A stretch of 64,000 bases of DNA from assembly GCF_024756235.1 (NCBI RefSeq), contig NZ_JANUGY010000003.1, forward strand, positions 434,001-498,000, in the 5' to 3' direction. The stretch is from Massilia kyonggiensis (lineage in GTDB: Bacteria; Pseudomonadota; Gammaproteobacteria; Burkholderiales; Burkholderiaceae_D). Positions 9,768 through 19,444 of this stretch are shown one piece after another. The notes below the pieces were generated by a model. It had not been told where the DNA came from, searched no databases, and worked only from the letters and a program-made list of their open reading frames with translations. The position numbers and the translations under genes were made by a program. Every line of letters starts with the position of its first letter. Positions within the stretch are counted from its first letter, which is position 1.

Positions 9768-10703
9768 ATGGCTGGCACGACTCCCACCAACATCAAGCAT
9801 TTCCTGCAGTTCTCCGACTTCACCCGCGACGAGTTCGAGTACCTGATCGAGCGCGCGACCGTCATCAAGCGCAAGTTCAAGAACTACGAGATCTACCACC
9901 CGCTCGTCGACCGCACGCTCGTCATGGTGTTCGAAAAGAATTCCACGCGCACGCGCCTGTCGTTCGAAGCGGGCATGCACCAGCTGGGCGGCGCCGCGAT
10001 CTACCTGAACACGCGCGACAGCCAGCTGGGCCGCGGCGAGCCCGTCGAGGACGCGGGCCAGGTCATGTCGCGCATGTGCGACATCATCATGGTGCGCACG
10101 TTCGGCCAGGACATCATCGAGCGCTTCGCGGCCCATTCCCGCGTGCCGGTGATCAACGGCCTGACCAACGAACACCACCCGTGCCAGGTGCTGGCCGACA
10201 TCTTCACGTACTACGAGCACCGCGGCTCCATCGTCGGCAAGACGGTGGCGTGGATCGGCGACGCCAACAACATGCTGTATTCCTGGCTGCAGGCGGCGGA
10301 AGTGTTCGGCTTCCACCTGAACGTGTCGACGCCGAAGGGCTACGACATCGATCCGAAGCTGGTCAGCACGAAGAACTACACCTTCTTCGAGAACCCGTCC
10401 GACGCCTGCGCCGGCGCGCACCTCGTCAACACGGACGTGTGGACGAGCATGGGCTACGAAAAGGAAAACGCCGAGCGGCTGAAAGCATTCGACGGCTTCA
10501 TCGTCGACGAGGCCAAGATGGCGCGTGCAAGCGGCGACGCGCTGTTCATGCACTGCCTGCCGGCGCACCGCGGCGAGGAAGTGTCGGCCGGCGTCATCGA
10601 CGGTCCGCAATCCGTCGTCTGGGACGAGGCCGAGAACCGCCTGCACGTGCAGAAGGCGCTGATCGAATACCTGCTGCTGGGCCGCATCGAAGACAAACAG
10701 TAA
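9768..10703 (+). CDS. argF: Ornithine carbamoyltransferase
   Basis: A 311-residue enzyme that makes citrulline from ornithine and carbamoyl phosphate in arginine synthesis. The carbamoyl phosphate loop STRTR, the HPCQ motif (EHHPCQVLAD) and the ornithine-site HCLPAH motif (FMHCLPAHRG) are all present. Upstream, TATAAT (9732-9737) could be its -10, but no good -35 is visible. It is followed by argG in the same direction after 93 bases, so the last two steps before argininosuccinate lie side by side. Confidence 0.97.
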   Translation: MAGTTPTNIKHFLQFSDFTRDEFEYLIERATVIKRKFKNYEIYHPLVDRTLVMVFEKNSTRTRLSFEAGMHQLGGAAIYLNTRDSQLGRGEPVEDAGQVMSRMCDIIMVRTFGQDIIERFAAHSRVPVINGLTNEHHPCQVLADIFTYYEHRGSIVGKTVAWIGDANNMLYSWLQAAEVFGFHLNVSTPKGYDIDPKLVSTKNYTFFENPSDACAGAHLVNTDVWTSMGYEKENAERLKAFDGFIVDEAKMARASGDALFMHCLPAHRGEEVSAGVIDGPQSVVWDEAENRLHVQKALIEYLLLGRIEDKQ

Positions 10704-10796
10704 TCCGCACTACCACGACCAATGAGCCTGATCGTCGGCCCGCCGAGGGCCGGCTGACCACCATCCCCCTCCACATCTGACACCACTGGAATTTCC

Positions 10797-12029
<1,233 letters not shown>

Positions 12030-12046
12030 TACGGCGCCAGCCAAAT

Positions 12047-12081
12047 AAAGCCGCCGGTCTGCAAAGGCCGGCGGCTTTTTT
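12047..12081 (+). terminator. Rho-independent terminator after argG
   Basis: AAAGCCGCCGG (12047-12057) pairs perfectly over 11 bases with CCGGCGGCTTT (12068-12078) across a 10-base loop, and the 3' arm runs into T6 and then CTTTG. The orientation fits termination of argG. Confidence 0.93.
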
Positions 12082-12114
12082 CTTTGTCGCCAGCACCGAA
12101 CGGCAAGCAACATC

Positions 12115-12332
12115 AAATTCGGGGTCAGAGCGCATTTCGGCCCAAATTCGGGGTCAGAGCAAATTTTCGATCAATATCCGGATGTCTATAGTCCACCGGT
12201 GTCAACTGAGGTCTGAGGAGAACGCCACGGAGGGCAGGCCTGATATCGCATGCTTTGCTTGCTCGAAGGATCGTGCACCAAAATCTGCTCTGACCCCGAA
12301 TTTTCTCGAAAACGTGCTCTGACCCCGAATTA
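12115..12332. repeat. REP/MITE-like element with paired inverted 17-base repeats
   Basis: AAATTCGGGGTCAGAGC occurs at 12115-12131 and again at 12144-12160, a 29-base step. Its reverse complement occurs at 12287-12303 (17 of 17) and at 12316-12331 (16 of 16), again with a 29-base step. The unit is therefore a symmetrical element of about 218 bases with doubled inverted ends and about 126 bases of non-repeated centre. No transposase reading frame fits inside. Similar GGGGTCAGA-type repeats are, to my knowledge, found around REP-associated Y1 transposases in Oxalobacteraceae; this copy would be a non-autonomous or decayed form. It lies between the argG terminator and the terminator of the convergent receptor gene, a typical site for such elements. 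Confidence 0.8.
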
Positions 12333-12339
12333 CCGAATT

Positions 12340-12374
12340 AAAAAAACCGTCCTCCCGCTTTCGCGAAAGGACGG
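12340..12374 (-). terminator. Rho-independent terminator of the siderophore receptor gene
   Basis: Read on the minus strand, CCGTCC (12374-12369) pairs with GGACGG (12352-12347), and the 3' arm is followed by seven Ts (12346-12340). The loop contains a smaller TTTCGCGAAA dyad. It lies about 90 bases beyond the receptor stop codon, next to the outer end of the repeat element. Confidence 0.8.
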
Positions 12375-12466
12375 CAAAGGGAGGCGCACCGCTTGATCCC
12401 CGCCGCACCCCGCATTGCCCCCACGGCTGCGGCGTACGGCGGAAGCGGCTAACGCCGGCTCACAAC

Positions 12467-14773
12467 TCAGAAATGGAAGTTCGCGCTCAAGCTCGCCCAG
12501 CGCGGCGCACCCGGCGTGTAGCGGTAGCCGCTCTTGTTGATCGAGGCGACGTACTCCTTGTCGAACAGGTTGTAGACGTTCAGGCGCAAGTCCAGCCAGC
12601 GGTTGACCTGGTAGTCCGCGACGGCATCCGCCACCCAGTAGCTGTCCGCGTACGCCGGCGTGCCGACGGCACCGTCCGTGCCGCGCAGCAGCTTGCCCTG
12701 GTAGCGCACGCCGCCGCCGAGCGTCAGGCCGTGCGGCAGTTTATACGTCGTCCAGCTGGTGAAGGCCTGCTTCGGCGTGTACGACAGCGCGTTCGCGCCG
12801 CTCGCCGTGACGAGCTTGCCCGCCTCGATGCTCGTGTCCATGTACGTGTAGCCCGCGTTGACCGACCACGCGCGCGTGATCTCGCCCGTCACGGCCAGCT
12901 CGATGCCCTGCACGCGCTTGCGGCCAGTCTGGTAGTACTTCAGGTCGACGGGATCCTGCTCGACCTCGTTCTTCACGTCCGTGCGGTACAGCGCCGCGTT
13001 CAGCCCGAGGCGGCGGTCGAACACTTCCCACTTGGCGCCGATTTCCGTCGTCGTGCTGACCTGCGGGTCGTAGATCGGGTTCGCCGCGCTGTTCGCGCTG
13101 CCGGAGAGCGCCAGGTTCGAGCCCGGCGGGTTCTTCGAGTTGGCCCACAGCGCATACACGCTGCTGTTCGGCGTCGGCTTGTACAGCGCGGACACCTTGC
13201 CGCTCACGAGGTTGTCCGACAGTTCGATATGCGTCGGCACCAGCGTGCCCACGGGGAGCGTCGGCGCCGACGTCGCCGTCGACAGCGCGATCGCATCGTA
13301 CGTCGTGTCGAAGTGATCGAGACGCGCGGAGGCGTTGAAGATCCACTGGTCGCCCAGCTTGATCGTATCGAGCAGGTAGCCGGACTGCGTCGCCGACTCG
13401 CCCCGCGTGCGGGCGCCGCTCGGCTGCAGGTTCAGGCCCGCGATCGGCAGCGCCGGATCGGGGTGGTACAGGTTCGCCGGCGCCAGCGTCCCGCCGCCGG
13501 TGTAGCTGCGGTTCGACTGCTTCTCGTTCGACAGGTCCAGGCCCGCGACGAGCGTGTGGCGCAAGGCGCCCGTGTCGACATCGGCCGTCAGCGTCGTCTG
13601 GTTCGCGAGCACCGTGTTTTCCTGGTCCTTGATCGTGCGGATCGTGCGCGCCAGCGACCACGTGGACGGGTCGGTGGCGCTGGGCGTCAGGATGTTTGCG
13701 GTGTTGCCCATGAAGGCGCTGAGCAGGTAGAACTGCTTCGTCTTGCCGTAGCGGCTCGTGTTCTTCAGGCGCATGCCGTTGCGGAACTCGTGCTCGATGA
13801 TGGCCGTCGCCATGTCGGCCGTCACCTTGTCGTAGTCGGACAGCGCACCGTAGAAATTCTTCGGATCGACGGGCGCGGCGCCGGTGAGGAAAGGCCGCTT
13901 CGCGTCGGGGCTCGTATAGCCCGGCAGGCCGATGGTCGGCACGCCGCCGTCCGGGCGGTTGTCCTGCTTCACATGCAGGTAGTCGAGGTAGACGTGGGTC
14001 GGGCCGTGCAGGCCGAACGCGAGCGACGGCGCGATGGCCCAGCGCTTGTCGCGCACTTCGTCGCGTGCCGGATTGCCCGCACGCTGATCGAGGACGTTCA
14101 GGCGGAACGCCGTGCCGGATTCGCGGTCGATGACGCGGTTGATATCGGCCGTGCCGCGCACGCGGTCGGCGCTGCCCACCGTGAGGCTGGCGTCGCCGAA
14201 GTTCTTCAGCGTCGGCTGCTTCGTGTTCAGGTTGATGGAACCGGTGGGCGCGCCGCGGCCCGTGTCCGTGCCGGCCGGGCCTTTCAGCACGTCGATCTGC
14301 TCGATGTTGAAGACGTCGCGCGAGATCGAGCCGATGTCGCGGATGCCGTCGACGAACAGGCTGCCGGACGTGTCGAAGCCGCGCATGTAGACGGCGTCGC
14401 CCGTGTTCGTGTTGCCGTTCTCGCCGAGGAAGAACGTGCCGACGCCCGGCGTGTTGCGCAGCGCTTCCGTCAGCGTGGTCGCGCCCTGCTGCTCGAACAA
14501 CTCCTTCTTGATGACGATGAGCGTCTGCGGGGTGTCCACCAGCTTTTCCGTGTACTTGGCCGATTGCGCATGCTCGGCCTTGTAGTCGTTGTCGCGCGTG
14601 CCGTTGACGTGGACGCGGTGCGGGCGGCCGGCGCCGGCATCCGCATCCGCGGCGGCATCGGCGTCGGGCGCGGCGTGGCCGGCGAGCGGCAGCACGAGCA
14701 GGGCGAGCGCGGCGCCGGCGCGGCGCGGCGTGGAAGGAGACAGATGCTTGCGGCTGGTGATCGTGGTTCTCAT
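12467..14773 (-). CDS. TonB-dependent siderophore receptor (Fiu-like, catecholate type)
   Basis: A 768-residue outer-membrane receptor. It starts with a signal peptide (to about residue 35, ending PLAGHAAP), followed by an Ala/Asp-rich stretch and a plug domain (DTPQTLIVIKKELFEQQGATTLTEALRNTPGV, MRGFDTSGSLFVDGIRDIG, EQIDVLKGPAGTDTGRG). The barrel ends in the signature LNVYNLFDKEYVASI and terminal Phe (SANFHF). The plug sequence resembles Fiu/FcuA catecholate receptors; the ligand itself is inferred. A Fur-box-like site lies about 75 bases upstream of the start, so iron starvation probably induces it. No TonB, ExbB or siderophore synthesis gene is nearby. It diverges from a YkgJ-type gene. Confidence 0.9.
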   Translation of the reverse strand: MRTTITSRKHLSPSTPRRAGAALALLVLPLAGHAAPDADAAADADAGAGRPHRVHVNGTRDNDYKAEHAQSAKYTEKLVDTPQTLIVIKKELFEQQGATTLTEALRNTPGVGTFFLGENGNTNTGDAVYMRGFDTSGSLFVDGIRDIGSISRDVFNIEQIDVLKGPAGTDTGRGAPTGSINLNTKQPTLKNFGDASLTVGSADRVRGTADINRVIDRESGTAFRLNVLDQRAGNPARDEVRDKRWAIAPSLAFGLHGPTHVYLDYLHVKQDNRPDGGVPTIGLPGYTSPDAKRPFLTGAAPVDPKNFYGALSDYDKVTADMATAIIEHEFRNGMRLKNTSRYGKTKQFYLLSAFMGNTANILTPSATDPSTWSLARTIRTIKDQENTVLANQTTLTADVDTGALRHTLVAGLDLSNEKQSNRSYTGGGTLAPANLYHPDPALPIAGLNLQPSGARTRGESATQSGYLLDTIKLGDQWIFNASARLDHFDTTYDAIALSTATSAPTLPVGTLVPTHIELSDNLVSGKVSALYKPTPNSSVYALWANSKNPPGSNLALSGSANSAANPIYDPQVSTTTEIGAKWEVFDRRLGLNAALYRTDVKNEVEQDPVDLKYYQTGRKRVQGIELAVTGEITRAWSVNAGYTYMDTSIEAGKLVTASGANALSYTPKQAFTSWTTYKLPHGLTLGGGVRYQGKLLRGTDGAVGTPAYADSYWVADAVADYQVNRWLDLRLNVYNLFDKEYVASINKSGYRYTPGAPRWASLSANFHF

Positions 14774-14848
14774 CGTGGTCGTTGAATGTTGTTTTTGAAT
14801 GTTTGTCGGAACGCCATGAACTGTATCAAGTTTTAATGGATAAGTAAA

Positions 14849-14867
14849 CGCGAATCATTCTCATTTG
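14849..14867 (-). promoter_or_regulatory. Fur box between the siderophore receptor and ykgJ-like genes
   Basis: On the minus strand the sequence reads AAATGAGAATGATTCGCG, close to the GATAATGATAATCATTATC Fur consensus (ATGAGAATGATTC core). It lies 75-95 bases upstream of the receptor start and about 85 bases upstream of the divergent gene, so one Fur dimer or array could control both. Confidence 0.75.
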
Positions 14868-14949
14868 TGTTAACAATATGGGTTCCACTCTTTTCAGCCG
14901 CGCGCCGGCGCGCTACCATCGCGTCTTCGTTTGCGACTACGAAGCGCGC

Positions 14950-15264
14950 ATGAGCGACACCAGCGAAAATCCCTGCCTGTCGTGCGGCGCCTGCTGCATG
15001 ACCTACCGCGTTTCCTTCTATTGGGCCGACGCCGACGCGCGCGGCCTGCCGCCCGCGCTCACGGAACAGGTCAACGCGCACTTCTCGTGCATGGCCGGCA
15101 CCAATGCGAAAGCGCCCCGGTGCGCCGCCCTGCAGGGCGAGCCCGGCGGCCGGTACGCGTGCAGCGTGTACGAACAGCGGCCCGAACCCTGCCGCGAAGT
15201 CCAGATCGGCGACGACAAGTGCCTGCAGGCACGCGCGCGCCACGCCCTGCCTGCCCTCGCCTGA
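14950..15264 (+). CDS. YkgJ family cysteine cluster protein
   Basis: A 104-residue protein with a dense N-terminal cysteine motif (NPCLSCGACCMTYR) and further cysteines spread to the end (FSCMAG, APRCAAL, YACSVY, PEPCREV, DDKCLQA). This is the pattern of the zinc/iron-chelating YkgJ/UPF0153 family. The pattern PCLSCGACC resembles metal- or cluster-binding sites; biochemical function is not established. I chose the ATG at 14950 (MSDTSEN) because the family motif begins near residue 9; an ATG at 14878 would add 24 unrelated residues. Its position beside a Fur box and an iron receptor suggests an iron-linked role. Confidence 0.82.
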   Translation: MSDTSENPCLSCGACCMTYRVSFYWADADARGLPPALTEQVNAHFSCMAGTNAKAPRCAALQGEPGGRYACSVYEQRPEPCREVQIGDDKCLQARARHALPALA

Positions 15265-15355
15265 CCGGGCAATCCTCGGATTGGTGCACGCGCAACACCG
15301 TGCATCTGGGGAGAAATGTTACATTCACCATGTCTTCACGCCATTTGGAGCGCGC

Positions 15356-17161
15356 ATGTTTCACAACTTGAGCATCAGGAACAAACTGGTCGCCGGATTC
15401 GGCGCGATCGTCGCGATCATCCTGTGCCTGCTCATCCTCGCGTATAACAATTTCGCGCGGCTGTCCGAGGCCAATGCGTGGAACCGCCACACCCTCGAGG
15501 TGCTGCGCGAACTCGACACGATCGCGACGTCGGTGCTGCAGATCCAGTCGTCCACGCGCGGCTACCTGTTGACGGGCAACGAGAACCTCGTGACGCCGAT
15601 TCGCAACGAATACGCGACGGCACGCGCCCACGTGAAGCGCGCGCAGGCAATCACCACCGACAACGCCCAGCAACAGGAACGCCTGCGCCACCTGGACACC
15701 CTGCTCGTCACGTGGATGGACCAGGTGGTCACGCCGCAGATCGAGCGGCGCCGGACCGCCGGCGCGACCGTGACGGCGCAGACCGAAGCCAGGGTACTGG
15801 CCGGCACCAGTTCCGTGGCGAGCCTGCGTGAGGTGCTGGACGACGTCGAGGCCGAGGAAAACCGCCTGCTCGTGCAGCGCCAGAAAGACACCGACGAGCT
15901 GCGCCAGACCATGAGGATGCTGCTGACCGCGGGCGGCGTCATGTGCGTGCTGCTGGCCACCCTCATCGCCACCCTGCTCGTGCGCGCCATCTCGCGGCCG
16001 CTGCACAGCCTGATGCACGCGGCCGGCCAGATCGCGGGCGGCATGCACGGCGCCCGCGCCGAGGTGCTGTCGCGCGACGAACTGGGCCAGGTGGCACTGG
16101 AATTCAACCGCATGGCCCAGGCCATCGAGGACAGCCAGGCGAAGGAACTCGCCGCGACGAACGAATTGCGCGCCAAGGTGGACACGCTGCTGGACGTCGT
16201 CTCGCGCGCCGCGCGCGGCGACCTGACGGGCACCGTCAGCATCGCCGGCAGCGACGCCATCGGCCGCCTGGGCGAAGGCCTGGGCACGATGCTGGGCAAC
16301 CTGCGCACCCTGCTGAGCAACGTGCAGCGCGCGGGCATCCAGGTCACCACGTCGGCCACGCAGATCGCCGCATCCGCGCGCCAGCAGGAAGCGACGGGCA
16401 TCGAACAGGCGCAGACGACTGTCGAGGTGCTGTCGACCACGCGCGAGATCTCGGCCAACACGACGCAACTGCTGCGCACGATGGAAGAAGCGGGCGAAGT
16501 CGCCGACTACACGACGGCCGCCACGACCGAAGCGCAGGACAACCTCAAGCGCATGGACCAGTCGATGCAGCAGATGGTCGCCGCCACCGACGCGATCACC
16601 GCCAAGCTTGCCACGCTGTCCGAGAAGGCCAGCAACATCAACAGCGTGCTGACGACCATCACCAAGGTCGCCGACCAGACCAACATCCTGTCGCTGAACG
16701 CCGCGATCGAGGCCGAGAAGGCCGGCGAAGCGGGCCGCGGCTTCGCCGTCGTCGCCACCGAGATCCGGCGCCTGGCCGACCAGACGTCCGTGTCGACGTG
16801 GGACATCGAGCAGATGCTGAAGGAGATGCAGTCCGCCGTCTCGGCCAGCGTCATGGGCATGGACAAGTTTACCGAGGACATCCGCCGCAGCGTGGACGAA
16901 GCGCGCCACGTGGCCGAGCAGCTTTCCGGCATGACGGAGCAGGTGCGCAAGCTGGCGCCCCGCTTCGACCTCGTGCTGCAGGGGATGCAGTCGCAGGCCG
17001 TGGGCGCATCGCAGATCACGGCCACGATGACGCAGCTGTCCGACGCCAGCCAGCAGACCGTCGACTCCCTCAAGGCCACGAGCGAGGCCGTGCACCAGCT
17101 GCAGTATGCCGCCACCGATTTGCAGCAGTCCGTCGCGACGTTCTCCGTCAATCCGGCATGA
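15356..17161 (+). CDS. wspA: WspA: methyl-accepting sensor of the Wsp pathway
   Basis: A 601-residue receptor: TM1 at about 10-28 (LVAGFGAIVAIILCLLILAYN), a periplasmic CHASE3-like helical domain (about 35-185, with IQSSTRGYLLTGNE), TM2 near 190-212, HAMP (ISRPLHSLMHAAGQIAGG) and a cytoplasmic signalling hairpin whose tip reads DQTNILSLNAAIEAEKAGE. The order and content of the following genes identify it as WspA, which in Pseudomonas senses surface contact or envelope stress. GGAG lies 6 bases before the ATG. Upstream, TGCACG (15285-15290) and CGTGCA (15299-15304) form a dyad that might be an operator. Its stop overlaps wspB (ATGA). Confidence 0.92.
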   Translation: MFHNLSIRNKLVAGFGAIVAIILCLLILAYNNFARLSEANAWNRHTLEVLRELDTIATSVLQIQSSTRGYLLTGNENLVTPIRNEYATARAHVKRAQAITTDNAQQQERLRHLDTLLVTWMDQVVTPQIERRRTAGATVTAQTEARVLAGTSSVASLREVLDDVEAEENRLLVQRQKDTDELRQTMRMLLTAGGVMCVLLATLIATLLVRAISRPLHSLMHAAGQIAGGMHGARAEVLSRDELGQVALEFNRMAQAIEDSQAKELAATNELRAKVDTLLDVVSRAARGDLTGTVSIAGSDAIGRLGEGLGTMLGNLRTLLSNVQRAGIQVTTSATQIAASARQQEATGIEQAQTTVEVLSTTREISANTTQLLRTMEEAGEVADYTTAATTEAQDNLKRMDQSMQQMVAATDAITAKLATLSEKASNINSVLTTITKVADQTNILSLNAAIEAEKAGEAGRGFAVVATEIRRLADQTSVSTWDIEQMLKEMQSAVSASVMGMDKFTEDIRRSVDEARHVAEQLSGMTEQVRKLAPRFDLVLQGMQSQAVGASQITATMTQLSDASQQTVDSLKATSEAVHQLQYAATDLQQSVATFSVNPA

Positions 17162-17601
17162 AAACGCTGGTGTTCCACATCGGCCGTGAACGCTACGCCT
17201 TGCCCCTGGCGAGCGTGCTGCGCGTGCTGCCGGTGGCGCGCCTGAAGGCACTGCCGGGCGCGCCCCATTTCGTGCCCGGCCTGCTGGACCTGCACGGCGA
17301 GGCGGTCCCCGTGATCGACCTGTCGCGCCTCGCGGGCACGCCGCCGGACGCCGTGCGCCACGACACCCGCATCCTGCTCGTCGAGATCGACGCGGCCGGG
17401 CGCCGGCGCCGCCTGGGTTTGAAGGCCGAGCGCGTGGCCGGCGTGGCGGCCATCAACGGCGAACTCGCCGACGCGGGCGTCGCGAGCGCGCCGTGGCTCG
17501 GCCAGGTCGCGCCCGGCGCGGACGGCATGCTGCAGCTGGTCGACCCCGACCGCCTGCTCGCGCCCGACGTCGAGGCCCTGCTGTTCGGAGAGGGAACGTG
17601 A
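17158..17601 (+). CDS. wspB: WspB: CheW-like coupling protein
   Basis: A 147-residue single CheW domain (LVFHIGRERYALPLASVLRVLPVARLKALPGAP, then FVPGLLDLHGEAVPVIDLSRLAG). CheW proteins bridge the receptor tip and the kinase. It overlaps wspA and wspC by 4 bases each, so translation is coupled throughout the operon. It is one of two CheW-type proteins in the cluster, as in Pseudomonas (WspB and WspD). Confidence 0.9.
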   Translation: MKTLVFHIGRERYALPLASVLRVLPVARLKALPGAPHFVPGLLDLHGEAVPVIDLSRLAGTPPDAVRHDTRILLVEIDAAGRRRRLGLKAERVAGVAAINGELADAGVASAPWLGQVAPGADGMLQLVDPDRLLAPDVEALLFGEGT

Positions 17602-18767
17602 ATCTCACGCTGCGCCTGCGCGCCGCAACTGGCCTCGACCTGAGCGTCGCCGCGGTCGAGCGGGCCGTGCGCGAACGACTGCGCGGCAGCGGCGCCGGCA
17701 TCGATTACGATCCGCAGCCAGGCACGCCCGAATTCGACGCGCTCGTCGACCTCGTCGTCGTGCCGGAATCCTGGATCCTGCGCGACCCCGCCGTGTTCGA
17801 GACCGCGCTGCGCTTCGTGCAGGCGCGGCTGCTGACGCGGCCCGGGCAGCCGGTCCGCGTGCTGTCCCTGCCCTGCGCCGGCGGCGAGGAACCGTATTCG
17901 CTGGCCATGCTGCTGGCGCGCGCGGGCATCGGCCCGGAGCACTGCCGCATCGACGCGTTCGACCTGTCGCGCGCCGCGATCGCCCGCGCCCGCGCCGGCA
18001 GGTACACCCGCAACGCGTTCCGCGGCGACGACCAGGGCCTGCGCGCGCGCTTCTTCACGGAGGACGGCGACGAACAGGTGATCGGACCGGAACCGCGCGC
18101 CTACGTCGCGTTTGCCCAGGCCAACCTGTTCGACGTCGCCCCGGCCGTCACGGGCACCTACGATCTCGTGTTCTGCCGCAACCTGCTGATCTACTTCGAC
18201 CTGGCCACGCAGCAGCGGGCGGCCGCGCGCCTCGCCGCGCTGCTGGCCGACGACGGCCTGCTGCTGGCCGGCTATGCCGAAGCGCCCGCCCTGTGCCGCC
18301 GCGGCTTCGCGCCGCGCACCCTGCGCGATACGTTCGCGCTGCGCAAGCACGGCACGCGCGCGCCGGCCGTCCGGCGCACGCCTGCCGCGCACCCCGTGCC
18401 GGATCCGCCCGCACGACGTGCCGCCGCAGCGGCCGCACCGGCGCCGCGCGACCTGCTGGCCGAAGCGAAGGCCCACGCCGACGCGGGCCGGCTCGCGCAG
18501 GCGGAAGACGCGTGCCGCGCGCTGCTCGCCGTGCGCGCGGACGATGCCGAAGCGTGGTTCCTGCTCGGGCTCACGGCCGAATGCGCCGGGCGGCCGCGCG
18601 ATGCGGAAGACAGCTGGCGGCGCTGCGTGTACCTCGATCCGGAGCACTACGAGGCCTTGTGCGCGCTGGCCCTGCTGGCCGAGCAGCGCGGCGACCAGGC
18701 CCAGGGGGCCAGCCTGCGCGAGCGCGCCGCGCGCGTGCATGCGCGGCGCGGGAGGCAGCACGCATGA
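17598..18767 (+). CDS. wspC: WspC: CheR-type receptor methyltransferase with TPR tail
   Basis: A 389-residue protein with a GTG start inside the GTGA overlap with wspB and a GGAGAGGGAAC ribosome-binding stretch. The CheR catalytic region shows VLSLPCAGGEEPYSLAML (SAM site) and DLVFCRNLLIYF. A Pro/Ala-rich linker (about 245-285) leads to tetratricopeptide-like helices at the C-terminus (AEAKAHADAGRLAQAEDACRALL, DAEAWFLLGLTAE). WspC methylates WspA and sets its activity against WspF. The CheR-TPR fusion is typical for WspC. Confidence 0.92.
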   Translation: MNLTLRLRAATGLDLSVAAVERAVRERLRGSGAGIDYDPQPGTPEFDALVDLVVVPESWILRDPAVFETALRFVQARLLTRPGQPVRVLSLPCAGGEEPYSLAMLLARAGIGPEHCRIDAFDLSRAAIARARAGRYTRNAFRGDDQGLRARFFTEDGDEQVIGPEPRAYVAFAQANLFDVAPAVTGTYDLVFCRNLLIYFDLATQQRAAARLAALLADDGLLLAGYAEAPALCRRGFAPRTLRDTFALRKHGTRAPAVRRTPAAHPVPDPPARRAAAAAAPAPRDLLAEAKAHADAGRLAQAEDACRALLAVRADDAEAWFLLGLTAECAGRPRDAEDSWRRCVYLDPEHYEALCALALLAEQRGDQAQGASLRERAARVHARRGRQHA

Positions 18768-19444
18768 AGCAGCTGCCGGTCCGCGCCTGGAACGAGGACG
18801 CCTGCTGGCGCCGCATCGGCGTCATGGGCGACCGCAGCTGCCCCGAGCTCGCGCGCCACGTCCATTGCCGCAACTGCCCCGTGTACGCGGGCGCCGCCCA
18901 GCACAACCTGCAGCGTCCCGTCGATGCGGACTACCGCGACGCGTGGGCGCGCGAACTGGCACGGCCCGAACCGCCGCCCGCGCGCACGGACGCCGCCGCG
19001 CTGGCGTTCCGCGTCGGCCGCGAATGGCTGGCCGTGGCCATGGCGCTCGCCGTCGAAGTCGCCCCGCCGGCGCCCGCGCACCGCCTGCCGCACCGCAGCC
19101 GCGGCGCCCTGCTCGGCATCGTCAACGTCGGCGGGCGCCTGCTGCCGGCCGTGTCGCTCGCGCGCCTGCTGAACGTGGACACGGACAACGTCCCGCCGCC
19201 GCCGGGCCGCCACGCGTTCGCGCGCCTGCTCGTGCTGGCCCTCGGTCCCCACCGCTACGCGCTGCCGGTCGACGAAGTCCACGGCGTGGTGCGCCACGCG
19301 CGGGATGCCATGCGCCCGCCCGCGGCCAACGTCGCCCACGCGCCGCCCGGCCTCGTCGCCGGCATGATCGCCGACAGCGCCATCGAGGCCGGCCTGCTCG
19401 ACACGGCCCGTTTGCGCGCCGAGCTGGAGGGCCTGCTGCGATGA
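18764..19444 (+). CDS. wspD: WspD: CheW-like coupling protein
   Basis: A 226-residue protein with an N-terminal extension holding closely spaced cysteines (ACWRRIGVMGDRSC, HVHCRNCPVYAG) before a CheW domain (LAFRVGREWLAVAMALAVEV, GALLGIVNVGGRLLPAVSLARLL). That cysteine-bearing front end is characteristic of WspD. The start overlaps the wspC stop (ATGA), with GGAGG 8 bases upstream. It should dock the WspE kinase at WspA together with WspB. Confidence 0.9.
   Translation: MKQLPVRAWNEDACWRRIGVMGDRSCPELARHVHCRNCPVYAGAAQHNLQRPVDADYRDAWARELARPEPPPARTDAAALAFRVGREWLAVAMALAVEVAPPAPAHRLPHRSRGALLGIVNVGGRLLPAVSLARLLNVDTDNVPPPPGRHAFARLLVLALGPHRYALPVDEVHGVVRHARDAMRPPAANVAHAPPGLVAGMIADSAIEAGLLDTARLRAELEGLLR

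Noticed and set aside
12202-12408. 68-codon open frame inside and beside the repeat element
   Set aside because: It runs through the inverted repeats and the terminator hairpin, has no ribosome-binding site and no recognisable sequence.
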